A stretch of DNA of 64,000 nt from Desulfovibrio legallii (lineage in GTDB: Bacteria; Desulfobacterota; Desulfovibrionia; Desulfovibrionales; Desulfovibrionaceae). The notes under the pieces were generated by a model. It was not told the origin of the DNA, did no database searches, and saw only the letters and a list, made by a program, of their open reading frames with translations. Position numbers and translations under genes: made by a program. Below are positions 17,274 through 31,091 of this stretch, piece after piece. The stretch spans positions 1-64,000 of the forward strand of contig NZ_FNBX01000014.1 in assembly GCF_900102485.1 (NCBI RefSeq), in the 5' to 3' direction. Position 1 is the first letter of the stretch, and every line of letters starts with the position of its first letter.

Positions 17274-18476
17274 TTACCGCACTTCCACGCACTGCCAGGG
17301 CAGGCCGTAGCGGTTGAGGTCTTCCATGAAGGGGTCTGGGTCCATCTGTTCCATATTCCAGACGCCGGGCTTGCGCCACAGGCCGGAGGCCACCATCTTT
17401 GCGCCGATCATGGCGGGCACGCCTGTGGTATAGGAAATGGCCTGGGAGCCCACCTCGGCATAGCAGGCTTCATGGTCGCAGATGTTGTAGATGTAGACGG
17501 TTTTTTCCTTGCCGCCCTTGACGCCGCGCAGCACGTCGCCAATGCAGGTCTTGCCCTTGGTGAGGGGGCCGAGGGAGGCCGGGTCGGGCAGCAGTTTGGC
17601 CAGGAACTGAATGGGCACAATGTCCTGGCCCTGGAATTTGACGGGATCAATGCGGGTCATGCCCACGTTGCCCAGCACCTTGAGGTGGTTCAGGTAGTTG
17701 TCCGAAAAAGTCATCCAGAAGCGGGCCCGGCGAATGCCCTTGAGGTTGCGCACCAGGGATTCCAGCTCCTCGTGGTACATAAGATAGCACTTTTTGGGGC
17801 CGATGCCGTCGGGGAAGTCGTAGGTCATGGACCAGGAGAGGGGGTCGGTTTCCACCCATTCGCCGCGTTCCCAGTAGCGGCCCCGGGCCGTGACCTCGCG
17901 GATGTTGATTTCCGGATTGAAGTTGGTGGCAAAGGGCTGGCCGTGGTCGCCCGCGTTGCAGTCGATGATGTCCAGCACCTGCACTTCGTCCAGCTGGTGC
18001 TTGAGGGCCCAGGCCGCGTAGACGTTGGTCACGCCGGGGTCGAAGCCGGAACCCAGCAGGGCGGTGAGCCCGGCCTCGCGGAAGCGTTCGCCGTAGGCCC
18101 ACTGCCATTTGTATTCAAATTTGGCCGTATCCAGGGGTTCGTAGTTGGCGGTATCCACATAGTGCACGCCGCATTCCAGGCAGGCGTCCATAATGTGCAG
18201 GTCCTGGTAGGGCAGGGCCACGTTGCAGACCAGGTCGGGCTTCAGATCCCGCAGCAGGGCGCAGAGCTCCGGCACGTTGTCCGCGTCCACCTGCGCGGTG
18301 CTGAGGTCCGCATCCAGGCGTTTTTTAACGCTTTGGGCGATGGCGTCGCACTTGGCGCGGGTGCGGCTGGCCAGGGTGATATGGCTGAAGGCCTGTTCGT
18401 ACTTGGCGGCCTGGGCGCACTTGTGGGCCACCACGCTGCCCACGCCGCCCGCGCCGATGATGAGAAGATTGGCCAT
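17274..18476 (-). CDS. Saccharopine dehydrogenase family, probable carboxynorspermidine synthase
   Basis: This is a 400-residue NAD(P)-dependent reductase. The N-terminal Rossmann motif is LLIIGAGGVGSVVAHKCAQ. The segments LPYQDLHIMDACLECGVHYV-DTANYEP and GLTALLGSGFDPGVTNVYAA are those of the carboxy(nor)spermidine dehydrogenase/synthase branch, which reductively couples a diamine with aspartate semialdehyde in the alternative polyamine pathway; asd occurs at 61.8 kb. The start at 18476 (MANLLIIG) has GAGG upstream. The decarboxylase partner (nspC) is not in the window. The exact substrate is inferred. Confidence 0.85.
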   Translation of the reverse strand: MANLLIIGAGGVGSVVAHKCAQAAKYEQAFSHITLASRTRAKCDAIAQSVKKRLDADLSTAQVDADNVPELCALLRDLKPDLVCNVALPYQDLHIMDACLECGVHYVDTANYEPLDTAKFEYKWQWAYGERFREAGLTALLGSGFDPGVTNVYAAWALKHQLDEVQVLDIIDCNAGDHGQPFATNFNPEINIREVTARGRYWERGEWVETDPLSWSMTYDFPDGIGPKKCYLMYHEELESLVRNLKGIRRARFWMTFSDNYLNHLKVLGNVGMTRIDPVKFQGQDIVPIQFLAKLLPDPASLGPLTKGKTCIGDVLRGVKGGKEKTVYIYNICDHEACYAEVGSQAISYTTGVPAMIGAKMVASGLWRKPGVWNMEQMDPDPFMEDLNRYGLPWQCVEVR

Positions 18477-18546
18477 GATGTCTATAACCTCGTCTGTTGC
18501 AGGCGTGGAGGCCTTTTTCAAAAAGGGCCTCCCTCACAAAATGCCC

Positions 18547-21491
<2,945 letters not shown>

Positions 21492-21495
<4 letters not shown>

Positions 21496-22352
21496 AGGGA
21501 AAGACGCTGCCGCCAGGATTGCACGGTATTGGACAGGAGCATGGCAATGGTCATGGGCCCCACGCCGCCGGGCACCGGGGTGATGGCCCGGGCTTTCTGA
21601 CTTACGGCGGCAAAGTCCGCATCGCCGCAAAGGCCCTGGGGCGTGCGGTTGATGCCCACGTCAACAACCACCGCGCCTTCGCGCACCATGTCGGCGGTAA
21701 TGCTGCGCGGCCGGCCCATAGCCAGGAACAGAAAATCCGCCTGACGGCACTGCGCCGCCAGGTCCGGCGTGCGGGAGTGGCACACGGTTACCGTGGCGTC
21801 GCCGTAGGGGCCGGGCTGGGTAAGCAGCATGGCCAGGGGCTTGCCCACAATGTTGGAGCGCCCCACCACCACGGCCCGGCAGCCCGCCGTGGGCAGCTCG
21901 TAACGCCGCAACAGCTCCATGACCCCGGCAGGCGTGCAGGAAACAAAGCCCGGCAGGCCTACGGAAAGCCGCCCCACGTTCATGGGGTGGAAGCCGTCCA
22001 CGTCCTTGTCCGGATCGATGGCCAGCAGGCAGGCCTGAGCGTCCAGGCCGCCCGGCAGGGGCAGCTGCAGCAGGATGCCGTCCACGGCCGGATCCGCATT
22101 GCAGGCGCGGATCAGGGCCAGCAGATCCGCCTGGCTGGTGCCTGCGGGCAGATGGTGCGGAAAGGACACGATGCCCGCTTCGGCGCAGGCCCGTTCCTTG
22201 TTGCGCACATAGACCTGCGAGGCCGGATCCTCGCCCACCAGAATCACCGCCAGGCCCGGCGCGCGCGCGCCCTCGGCCCGCGCGGCGGCCACGGCCTCGG
22301 CCAGCTCGGCCCGCAGGGCCGCGGCCGTTGCTTTGCCGTCGATCAGAAGCAT
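21492..22352 (-). CDS. folD: Bifunctional methylenetetrahydrofolate dehydrogenase/cyclohydrolase
   Basis: FolD interconverts methylene-, methenyl- and formyl-tetrahydrofolate in the cytoplasm. The 286-residue length is normal. Signatures seen are [22 protein letters not shown] (Lys of the active site), [28 protein letters not shown] and the nucleotide site [16 protein letters not shown], ending [25 protein letters not shown] precedes the ATG. It overlaps uvrA by 4 bases. With metF at 26.3 kb it supplies C1 units. Confidence 0.97.
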
Positions 22353-22384
22353 GTTTTCTCCACAGGTAGAAGGGGGGAAATTTT

Positions 22385-22425
22385 GTGGGGGAGGGCCCCT
22401 GATGCAAAAGGGTTTCCTCCCCCAC
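22385..22425 (-). terminator. G/C-rich hairpin after eno, family A-like
   Basis: Ten-base arms GTGGGGGAGG (22385-22394) and CCTCCCCCAC (22416-22425) form a hairpin. On the minus strand it follows eno and is followed by AAAATTTCCCC; the loop contains CCCTTTTGCA, a diverged version of the family A core. It may separate eno from folD-uvrA transcription. Confidence 0.55.
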
Positions 22426-22502
22426 GCCTTTTCCCGATAACGTCAGGGCACTGCACCCTGGCAATGCCCAGGCGGCAGTGCGGGCAGACGCTCGCCGCGC
22501 AG

Positions 22503-22542
22503 GCGCGGGTACGCGCCGGAATGCGCGGGTACGCGCCGGAAT
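22503..22542. repeat. Perfect 20-bp tandem duplication
   Basis: GCGCGGGTACGCGCCGGAAT occurs twice back to back (22503-22522, 22523-22542), with the first bases of a third copy (GCGCG) following. Each unit contains the near-palindrome GCGCG-GGTA-CGCGC. It lies in the 289-base eno-folD gap, which otherwise holds only the hairpin above. Confidence 0.9.
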
Positions 22543-22641
22543 GCGCGTCCGCCTGCCCTTGCGAACGTGCGTTCCCACGGGCAGCGCGCACGGCTCCGGC
22601 ATCAGAGGCAGGCCGGAAGCCGCACCGGGCCCGAAGGCGCG

Positions 22642-24802
<2,161 letters not shown>

Positions 24803-24886
24803 ACCTGCCCCCCCCTGACGGCCGTTCTTACGCGCAGCCGCAGTATGCCCCATCCCTGGCCGGGAAGCAAGGCGCGCCCCGGCCCT

Positions 24887-26137
24887 TCAGCGGCGGCGCG
24901 CGCCCAGGACGTTGGGCAGCAGGGCCCGCAGGTCGCCGGTCACCAGCAGGCCCGCGGCGCTTTTGCCCGCAAGCTCTCTGGTCAACGCCGGAGAGCGCAC
25001 CAGCAGCCCGGCCTGGCCGCCGCCTTCCACATACATGACCGTGCGCACATTAAGGGGTAGGTGCAGCAATTGCTGGGCAAAGGCGTAGGCCTCCACGGGC
25101 TGACGGCAGTGCAGAAAAAGGATCTGCCCGTCCCCGTCCACGGCCACGGCCGAAATGGAGTAGAGCGGCCCCCCAGGCGACCAGAGGATGCGCCGGTCCG
25201 CGCTGGTCATGCGGTAGTTCTGCACCACCAGGCGGTAGTGGTTGAGCTGGTCCTGCCAGTCGGGGGCGTCCTTATCCAGGATAGTGGCCCGCGGCAGAGC
25301 GTCGTTATCGGGGCCGGCCACAAAAAAGGCCCCGAAGCGCTGCACCAGGCGGCCGTTATTGACGTGCGCGCCCTCCCGCATATAGCCCGTGCTGGTCAGC
25401 CCGTCGGGCAGGTACATGCTGGCGTTGATGGCGGCGGCAAGGTTGTACTGCTCGCCCCACTGGCTCAGGGCCCGCGGCGGGCCGCCGTCCAGCGAGCGCG
25501 CGCAGAGGACAAAATCAAAGCGTTGGGGATCAATGCGCAGGGCCGTGAGCAGGGCTTCGCTCTCGTGGAGCTGAAATTCGCCGAACAGCAAACCCGGCTC
25601 CAGTTCCCGCCAGGCGGCGCGGCCCGCGCTGTCCACCCCGCCCTGGGGCGGTCCGCCCTGCCCGCCGGGCGCGGCCGCGCCATCGGAAGGGGCAACGCCC
25701 AGGCCTTCGGCCGGGGAGGCCGGGCTTTCCGGGGCAAGGCTTGCGGCTGGCGCGGGGGCGAAAAACGGCACAGCCCCCGCGTCCCGGATCGCAGCTGCGG
25801 CACCAGCCCCGGCAGCGGGCGGGGCCGTCGGAAGGGCTGGCGCGGCCGGGGCGGTTGCCGCCTCCGGCGGCAGGGCCGGCGCAGCGGATGCGGCGCGCCC
25901 TGAATCGGGCTCCGGAGCGGCGCTGCGGGCCGGGCCGGGGGCAGCGGGCGCAGCAAACGCCGGGGGCGCGGCATCGTCCGGCAGGGCGCGGGCAAGGCCC
26001 ACGGCAATCCAGGCCCACAGCGCGGCGCAGCACAGCCCGGCCGCGAGCCCGAAGGCCCGCCGCCCATGCCGCCCTCCCGCGCGGGGAGGCCCCCCGGCCG
26101 AAGCCGCACCTGCTGCTGGAATCTTTTTTGTTGTCAT
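24887..26137 (-). CDS. Membrane-anchored phosphodiester glycosidase (NAGPA) domain protein
   Basis: This 416-residue protein has a basic N terminus, one membrane helix (about 29-49, ending in ALPDD) and a long Ala/Pro-rich linker (about 50-175). A C-terminal domain resembling the phosphodiester alpha-GlcNAcase / DUF2233 fold follows: AINASMYLPDGLTSTGYMRE, FFVAGPDNDALPRATI, ILWSPGGPLYSISAVAVDGD and the end motif VMYVEGGGQAGLLVRS. The topology puts the catalytic domain outside the cytoplasmic membrane. The substrate is unknown; related proteins act on phosphodiester-linked sugars of envelope polymers. It is 85 bases upstream of coaX and divergent from metF. Confidence 0.8.
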   Translation of the reverse strand: MTTKKIPAAGAASAGGPPRAGGRHGRRAFGLAAGLCCAALWAWIAVGLARALPDDAAPPAFAAPAAPGPARSAAPEPDSGRAASAAPALPPEAATAPAAPALPTAPPAAGAGAAAAIRDAGAVPFFAPAPAASLAPESPASPAEGLGVAPSDGAAAPGGQGGPPQGGVDSAGRAAWRELEPGLLFGEFQLHESEALLTALRIDPQRFDFVLCARSLDGGPPRALSQWGEQYNLAAAINASMYLPDGLTSTGYMREGAHVNNGRLVQRFGAFFVAGPDNDALPRATILDKDAPDWQDQLNHYRLVVQNYRMTSADRRILWSPGGPLYSISAVAVDGDGQILFLHCRQPVEAYAFAQQLLHLPLNVRTVMYVEGGGQAGLLVRSPALTRELAGKSAAGLLVTGDLRALLPNVLGARRR

Positions 26138-26235
26138 AGTGCGCCTGCTGCCCCTGAATTACGACCAGTTGCGGCTTTTGGCAAGATTGCCCGCCAGGGG
26201 CAGGCGCGGACGGCGCAGCTACCTGGGCGACAGAC

Positions 26236-26260
26236 TTGACATATCAACTTATCTTGATAT
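26236..26260 (+). promoter_or_regulatory. metF promoter with overlapping palindromic operator
   Basis: TTGACA (26236-26241) is a perfect -35 box, overlapped by the inverted repeat ATATCAA-CTTATC-TTGATAT (26241-26260). A weak -10 (TATTGT or ATTGTT) follows. The placement over the promoter spacer fits repression. ArsR-type regulators of the methionine cycle (SahR in Desulfovibrio) control metF-type genes in this lineage; naming SahR here is inference. Confidence 0.65.
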
Positions 26261-26318
26261 TGTTATTAAGTGGATTGACCACGCTCCTGCGCGTATCATT
26301 ATCAAAGAGGATGGCAGT

Positions 26319-27230
26319 ATGAACATTGGCCGCAAGATCCGCGCCGTTGGCGCGCCCTTTTGCTCCCTGGAATTTTTCCCGCCTGCCGATGCGGCCCAGC
26401 TGCCGGCGTTTTACGCCACAGTGGAGCGGCTGCGCGCGCTGGACCCCCTCTTTGTTTCCGTGACCTACGGCGCGGGCGGGGCCCGACAGCAGAACACCCT
26501 GACCGTCACCGCGGAGCTGGCCCGCCGGGGTTTCACGGCTATGGCCCACCTCACCTGCGTGGGGGCGGAGCCGGAATCCATTGCGGGCTTTCTGCAGGCC
26601 CTGCGCGCCGCCGGGGTGGACAATGTGCTGGCCCTGCGCGGTGATCCGCCCGCGAACCGGCCTGAGGACAAGCCCTGGGACTGGAGCCGGGCGCATTTTC
26701 ACCACGCTGCGGATCTAGTGGCCTTTGCCCGCCAGCGCGAGCCCGGCATGGGCATCGGCGTGGCGGCCTACCCTGCGCCGCACCCGGAATCCCCCTCCTT
26801 TGCCGAAGACCGCCGCCGCACGGCGGAAAAGCTCCGCGCCGGCGCGGATTTCGCCCTGACCCAGCTTTTTTTTGACGCCCGCGAGTATGAGGATCTGGTG
26901 GCCCGGCTGCGCGCCCAGGGCATTGCCATCCCCATTGTGCCCGGCATTCTGCCCATCCAGAGCTTCGATTCCCTGCGTCGGGTGCTTGCCCTGTGCGGGG
27001 CCAACATTCCCGGCAAGCTCTACCTTGATCTGGAAGCCGCCGACGCCAGGGGCGGCGCGCAGGCCGTGCGGGAAGTGGGCCTGGCCTTTGCCGTGCGCCA
27101 GATCCGTCGTCTGCTGGAAAGCGGCGCGCCGGGCGTGCACCTTTACACCCTCAACAAGGCCGACCTCTGCCTGCGTCTGGCGCAGGAGACGGGGCTGAGC
27201 CACGACAAGGCATGCGCCCCTTCGTCCTGA
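26319..27230 (+). CDS. metF: 5,10-methylenetetrahydrofolate reductase
   Basis: MetF reduces methylene-THF to methyl-THF for methionine synthesis. The 303-residue flavoprotein starts MNIGRKIRAVGAPFCSLEFF with the active-site Glu (LEFFPP). It continues DPLFVSVTYGAGG, AHLTCVGAEPESIAGFLQAL, VLALRGDPP, DFALTQLFFDAREYEDLV and PIVPGILPIQ. The start at 26319 has AGAGG at a good distance; the open frame runs back to 26139 across the operator and is not coding there. The cotH start codon overlaps its last 19 bases. Confidence 0.96.
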   Translation: MNIGRKIRAVGAPFCSLEFFPPADAAQLPAFYATVERLRALDPLFVSVTYGAGGARQQNTLTVTAELARRGFTAMAHLTCVGAEPESIAGFLQALRAAGVDNVLALRGDPPANRPEDKPWDWSRAHFHHAADLVAFARQREPGMGIGVAAYPAPHPESPSFAEDRRRTAEKLRAGADFALTQLFFDAREYEDLVARLRAQGIAIPIVPGILPIQSFDSLRRVLALCGANIPGKLYLDLEAADARGGAQAVREVGLAFAVRQIRRLLESGAPGVHLYTLNKADLCLRLAQETGLSHDKACAPSS

Positions 27231-29473
27231 GCCTGTTTGCAGCCCTGCTGCTGGCCTGTGCAGGGGTGGCCTGGCTGGCGCCGGAAATGGCCCGCTAGGG
27301 CCTTCCCGTCAGCGCTGAGCCCACCCAGCGCGAAAGCGTCTGCACCCTGCTGGCGCACGAAACGCAGCGTCGCCTGACGCCGCGCTTCAGCCCGGCAGGG
27401 CACTTTTTTGCGGCCCCCATCCGCGTAACCTTGACCACGGAACAGCCCGAAGCCCGCATCCACTATACGCTGGACGGTTCAGAGCCCACGGCGCAAAGCC
27501 CCCTTTATACGGAGCCCATCAGACTCGGCCCCGCAAAGAACACGACCTGCGTGGTGGTCAAGGCCAGGGCCGTGGCAGGGGACCGGACCAGCGCCGCCAG
27601 CGTGCACAGCTATTTTTTTGATCCCCACATTGCGGCGCGGTTCTCCTCCTACGTCTTTTCCCTTTCCACAAACCCGGACAACCTTTACGGCCACGAACGC
27701 GGCATTCTGGTGCCCGGCAGGCTGCGCGCCCTTTCCGAAGCGCAGCATCCCTATCTCGACGCCACCGCGCACAACGCCAACTACAAAGGCCGCGGGCGGG
27801 AGTGGGAACGCCCCGTCGCGGTAGAGGTTTTCAGCCCGGAAGGCACGCGCATCCTGGAGCAGGCGGCCGGGCTGCGGGTTTTTGGCGGGGTTTCGCGGCA
27901 CGCGCTGCAAAAATCCCTGCGGCTTATTGCGCGCAAAAGCTACGAAAAAGGCCACGGCAAATTCGACTATCCTTTTTTCCCGGAATTGGCCCTCCCGACT
28001 GCGCCGCGCCCTATGTTGGCCTTTGACGGACTGGTGCTCAGCAACGGCGGCCAGGATCTGGAAGACGCGCAGCTGCGCACGCCCCTGCTCACCCGGCTGG
28101 CCGCCAAGGCCGGCTATCTCTGGGTGGCCCCGTCCCATTCCGCGGCGGTGTTTCTCAACGGCGCGTACTACGGGCACGCCTTTTTGACCACGCGCGTGGA
28201 CGACAGCTTTCTGGCCGATGCGCTGCACGTGTCCAAAGGGGACATCACCGTTCTAGACGGCGGCGTGCGCGAGTTGCGTTCTTCCCCCAAGTACCCGCAT
28301 CTGCTGCATTTAAGGGAAATTACGGACTTCCGCAGGCTTGCCGAAGCCTGTGCAGACCGCCCCATGGACGCCGCGCTGCTTACGGCCGTTGCCCGGCAGG
28401 TGGATGTGGACAACCTGCTCTCCTACTACGTCGCTGAAATTTATGTGGACAACCGGGACTGGCCCGATGACCAGAACAACGTCAGAGTCTGGCGCTACAG
28501 CGGCGACACGACGCTCCCCCTGCCGGAGCTGGACGGCCGCTGGCGTTATGTGCTCTATGATCTGGACGCTACGGCCATGAGCCTGTGGCACGGCATGCAA
28601 GGGGCAGACGCCCCTTCTCTTGCCCGGGTTATGAAAAAGAGCCCCATCTTTGCCGCCCTGCTCACGCGGCCGGAGCTGGCGGCGCAATTTGCCAACAACC
28701 TGTGCGACATGGCCTTTGCCCACTTTACCCCGGACAAAGTGCGCGCCGCCATGGCGGCCCTGGACGCCGTCAGCCTGAAGGAAATCCGCTACGCGGCCGC
28801 ACACGGCGCGTACAGCCCGCCGGGGCTGGGGCAGAAAATTATGGCCGGGCGGCAAAACATTCTGCGTTTTTTTGAAGAGCGCCCGGCGCATATGCTGCAC
28901 GAGCTGCGAGAAACTTTCGGATATACTGAGCTTTATGAAGTTTCTGTACAGGGCCGGGCCCGCTGCGGCACCATCGCTGGCGAGAACCCTGTGGGCTGGT
29001 ATTTTGTGGAAAATCCAGTTATAGTTGCTCCTTTACTGACGCCCACCGTCGCCTTTGACCACTGGGAGGTCAACGGCGTTGTCCGCCGCGGGCCGACCCT
29101 GGCGGTTTCCGCCCAGGACGCGGTAGACGGGCGCGTGCGGGTTGTCCTGGCGACGCGGCCGCATCCCGTGCCTTTCGCGCTGGAAGAAGCCTACGACCAG
29201 GGCGCCCTGTGCGGTTTTACCCTGCGCAACGTGAGCGACGCGCCCCAGAGTGCGGACGGCCTGTATCTGAGTGACCGCCTGGATAAACCGCGCAAATATC
29301 GCTTAAAAGATTTGACGCTGCAGCCCGGCGAGTTCGCCCAGTTTGTGGGCAAGGGCCACCGGCATGCCAAGGCGCTGTTGCGGCGCAACGTCAACTTCAA
29401 CCCCAGAAAGGGCGAGACCGTCTACCTGCGGGACGCGGCGGGAAACATCCTGTCCTCCATCCCGGTGCGGTAG
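27212..29473 (+). pseudogene. CotH-kinase family surface protein with in-frame amber codon
   Basis: An ATG at 27212 opens a secretory signal-like peptide (MRPFVLSLFAALLLACAGVA), but TAG at 27296-27298 stops it after 28 codons. The same frame then stays open for 724 codons to 29473. The coding part has a chitobiase-like beta-sandwich (IHYTLDGSEPTAQSPLYTEP), a CotH protein-kinase-like domain (DNLYGHERGILVPG, LRVFGGVSRHALQKSLRLIA, SYYVAEIYVDNRDWPDDQNN, YVLYDLDATAMSLWHG) and a lamin-tail-like end (LYLSDRLDKPRKYRLKDLTL). No ATG or GTG with a ribosome binding site follows the amber; the first alternative start is TTG at 27431. It is either a recent nonsense mutation, a sequencing error, or translated by reinitiation or readthrough. 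It lies upstream of DUF4956 and near VTC, its usual partners. Confidence 0.65.
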
Positions 29474-29504
29474 TCCGCTCCAGTTTTGGGCAGCCTGGTG
29501 CACC

Positions 29505-30164
29505 ATGACCGAAGAACTCCGCAAACTGCTGCTTCTGCTCTCGCAGCAGGAAAGCCTCAGTTTTGTCTCCCTCGCCACCACCATGACCGTGGCCCTGGGC
29601 TGCGGCCTGGCTATCTATCTGCTCTATAAATATTTTTACCGCGGCGTGATCTACAGCGAAAATTTCGGCGTGCTGCTGCTTCTGGTCAGCGGCGTCACGG
29701 CTTTCATCATCATTACCATCGGCACCAACTTCGTGCTTTCGCTGGGCATGGTGGGCGCGCTGTCCATTGTCCGCTTCCGCGCGCCGATCAAGGATCCCCT
29801 GGACGTGGGCTTCCTGTACTGGAGCATCGCGGCCGGACTTACGGCCGGGGCGCGTCTCTACATGGTGGCGGTATTCGGCACGGCCGTGCTGGGGCTGGTC
29901 TACATTCTCATGCACGCCGTGCACAAGGGCCGGCGCGTCTTCCTGCTCATCCTGCGCTACGCCGCCGAGGCCGAGACGGCCGTGGTCGGTCTGCTTGCGC
30001 CCCTCAAGGGCAAGCTGAAGAACAAGAGCGTCAGCGGCGGCCTGACGGAGCTGACTCTGGAAGTCCGCGTCAAAGACGGCCGGACGGCCTTCATAGAGCC
30101 CTTAACCGCCGTTCCCGGCGTGGAAAGCGCCACCCTGGTGGAATATAACGGCGATTATGTTTAG
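29505..30164 (+). CDS. DUF4956 membrane protein
   Basis: This 219-residue protein has about four membrane segments in its first 140 residues (VALGCGLAIYLLYKYFY; VLLLLVSGVTAFIIITIGTNF; VGALSIVRFRAPIKDPLDVG at a loop; AVLGLVYILMHAVH) and a small cytoplasmic ferredoxin-like tail. The loop SIVRFRAPIKDP is the family hallmark. DUF4956 genes cluster with CotH and VTC-type polyphosphate polymerase genes in many bacteria; the biochemical role is not established. It starts 31 bases after cotH. Its stop codon coincides with the first bases of a family B repeat. Confidence 0.88.
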   Translation: MTEELRKLLLLLSQQESLSFVSLATTMTVALGCGLAIYLLYKYFYRGVIYSENFGVLLLLVSGVTAFIIITIGTNFVLSLGMVGALSIVRFRAPIKDPLDVGFLYWSIAAGLTAGARLYMVAVFGTAVLGLVYILMHAVHKGRRVFLLILRYAAEAETAVVGLLAPLKGKLKNKSVSGGLTELTLEVRVKDGRTAFIEPLTAVPGVESATLVEYNGDYV

Positions 30165-30270
30165 AGCAGATCAACTTTGAGAATATGCATTCTCAAAGTT
30201 CAAGGCACGCTTGTTTCGGCGCTTAACAGCGCAATAAATTGCGCTTACGCCTCCACAACGGGCGTCTGCT
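30163..30270. repeat. Family B two-hairpin intergenic repeat, copy B1
   Basis: The copy runs from AGAGCAGAT to GGCGTCTGCT, so its ends are short inverted repeats (AGCAGA/TCTGCT). The first hairpin has 12-bp perfect arms AACTTTGAGAAT and ATTCTCAAAGTT around ATGC (30173-30200). It fills exactly the space between the stop codons of the convergent DUF4956 and VTC genes. It lacks the second hairpin seen in copies B2 and B3. Confidence 0.85.
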
Positions 30271-30993
30271 TTAGCTGAAGCCGTGCTCCATAAGGCAGAA
30301 CCGGGCCATGACGTACTTGGAAATGGCCAGCTGCGTCATCTCCATGCCGGAAAACAGCCGGGCCGCCGCATCGGGCAGGAAACCGTCGTATTTCAGCTCC
30401 AGAATCGTGAGCCCGTCTGTCTGCACGGGCAAGAGAACCGCGCTCCCTGGTCGGGCGGCGCGCAGGCCGCTGTCAAAGGTCACGCGCACGTTGCCGGGCG
30501 CATAGCTGAAGGCCTCCCGGTCATAGTCCACCTGCACCACGGGGCGCAGCCCCGCCCGCAGCCAGGCGGCGTAAAAAGCCCGCCACACCGGTGCCTGCTC
30601 CCCCGCCGCGCAGCCGAAATCGCCCCGGCACAGCCGCCGGAACTGCTCCGGCGCGAGCCAGACCTGGTCCTTGCGGGAAAGATCGCCGCATTTGTGCTTG
30701 CGCTCCAGCCGCGCCTTCTCCGTCGCCCCGTCGTACCAGCGCAGCCGCCATTTGTCCCGCACCAGGGCCCCGCACTGCTTCTGGCGCAACGCCGTATCGT
30801 AAAGGTCGTCAAAATACAGGCTGCTGATGTGGTAAGGGCCGTTCTGCGCATGCCTGTCCGGGCGCAGCAGCCAAGCCACGCGCTGTCGCAACGTCAGCGC
30901 GTCCCCAGGCGTGAGGTAGTATTTGCGTTCGCAGCGGAATCCGCGCTGTACGGATGTGGCCCGCGCAGGCACTGGCAGTGAGAAGAGGGGCAT
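30271..30993 (-). CDS. VTC-domain polyphosphate polymerase-like protein
   Basis: This 240-residue protein has the triphosphate-tunnel VTC fold. Basic tunnel-lining segments are seen as RGFRCERKYYLTPGDAL (22-38), YHISSLYFDDLYDTALRQK, WRLRWYDG, KARLERKHK and ILELKYDGFLP. Bacterial members associate with DUF4956 and CotH proteins. Its gene is usually in the same operon; here it points the other way and converges on DUF4956 across repeat B1. No membrane segment is evident. Whether it makes polyphosphate from ATP is inferred from yeast Vtc4. Confidence 0.87.
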   Translation of the reverse strand: MPLFSLPVPARATSVQRGFRCERKYYLTPGDALTLRQRVAWLLRPDRHAQNGPYHISSLYFDDLYDTALRQKQCGALVRDKWRLRWYDGATEKARLERKHKCGDLSRKDQVWLAPEQFRRLCRGDFGCAAGEQAPVWRAFYAAWLRAGLRPVVQVDYDREAFSYAPGNVRVTFDSGLRAARPGSAVLLPVQTDGLTILELKYDGFLPDAAARLFSGMEMTQLAISKYVMARFCLMEHGFS

Positions 30994-31091
30994 TATTGTA
31001 TGTTACCCTTTGATGACGCCGAAGTAAAGCGGCGCTTCCGGGCCGTGCGCCGTATTGACCGCCTTCCCCTCTCCACGGTAGGTTGTGCGCC

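Noticed and set aside
14413..17310. Long plus-strand frames opposite the CNNM and GGT-family genes
   Set aside because: His/Gly/Gln-rich antisense shadows; the minus-strand proteins are clearly recognisable.
26311..26322. Three-codon ORF ATG-GCA-GTA-TGA overlapping the metF start
   Set aside because: The ribosome binding site abuts this ATG with no spacing but is well placed for metF at 26319, so it is most likely chance.
27296..27298. Amber codon read as pyrrolysine
   Set aside because: No pyl genes are in the window, CotH proteins are not known to contain pyrrolysine, and TAG ends other genes here; kept only as a remote option.
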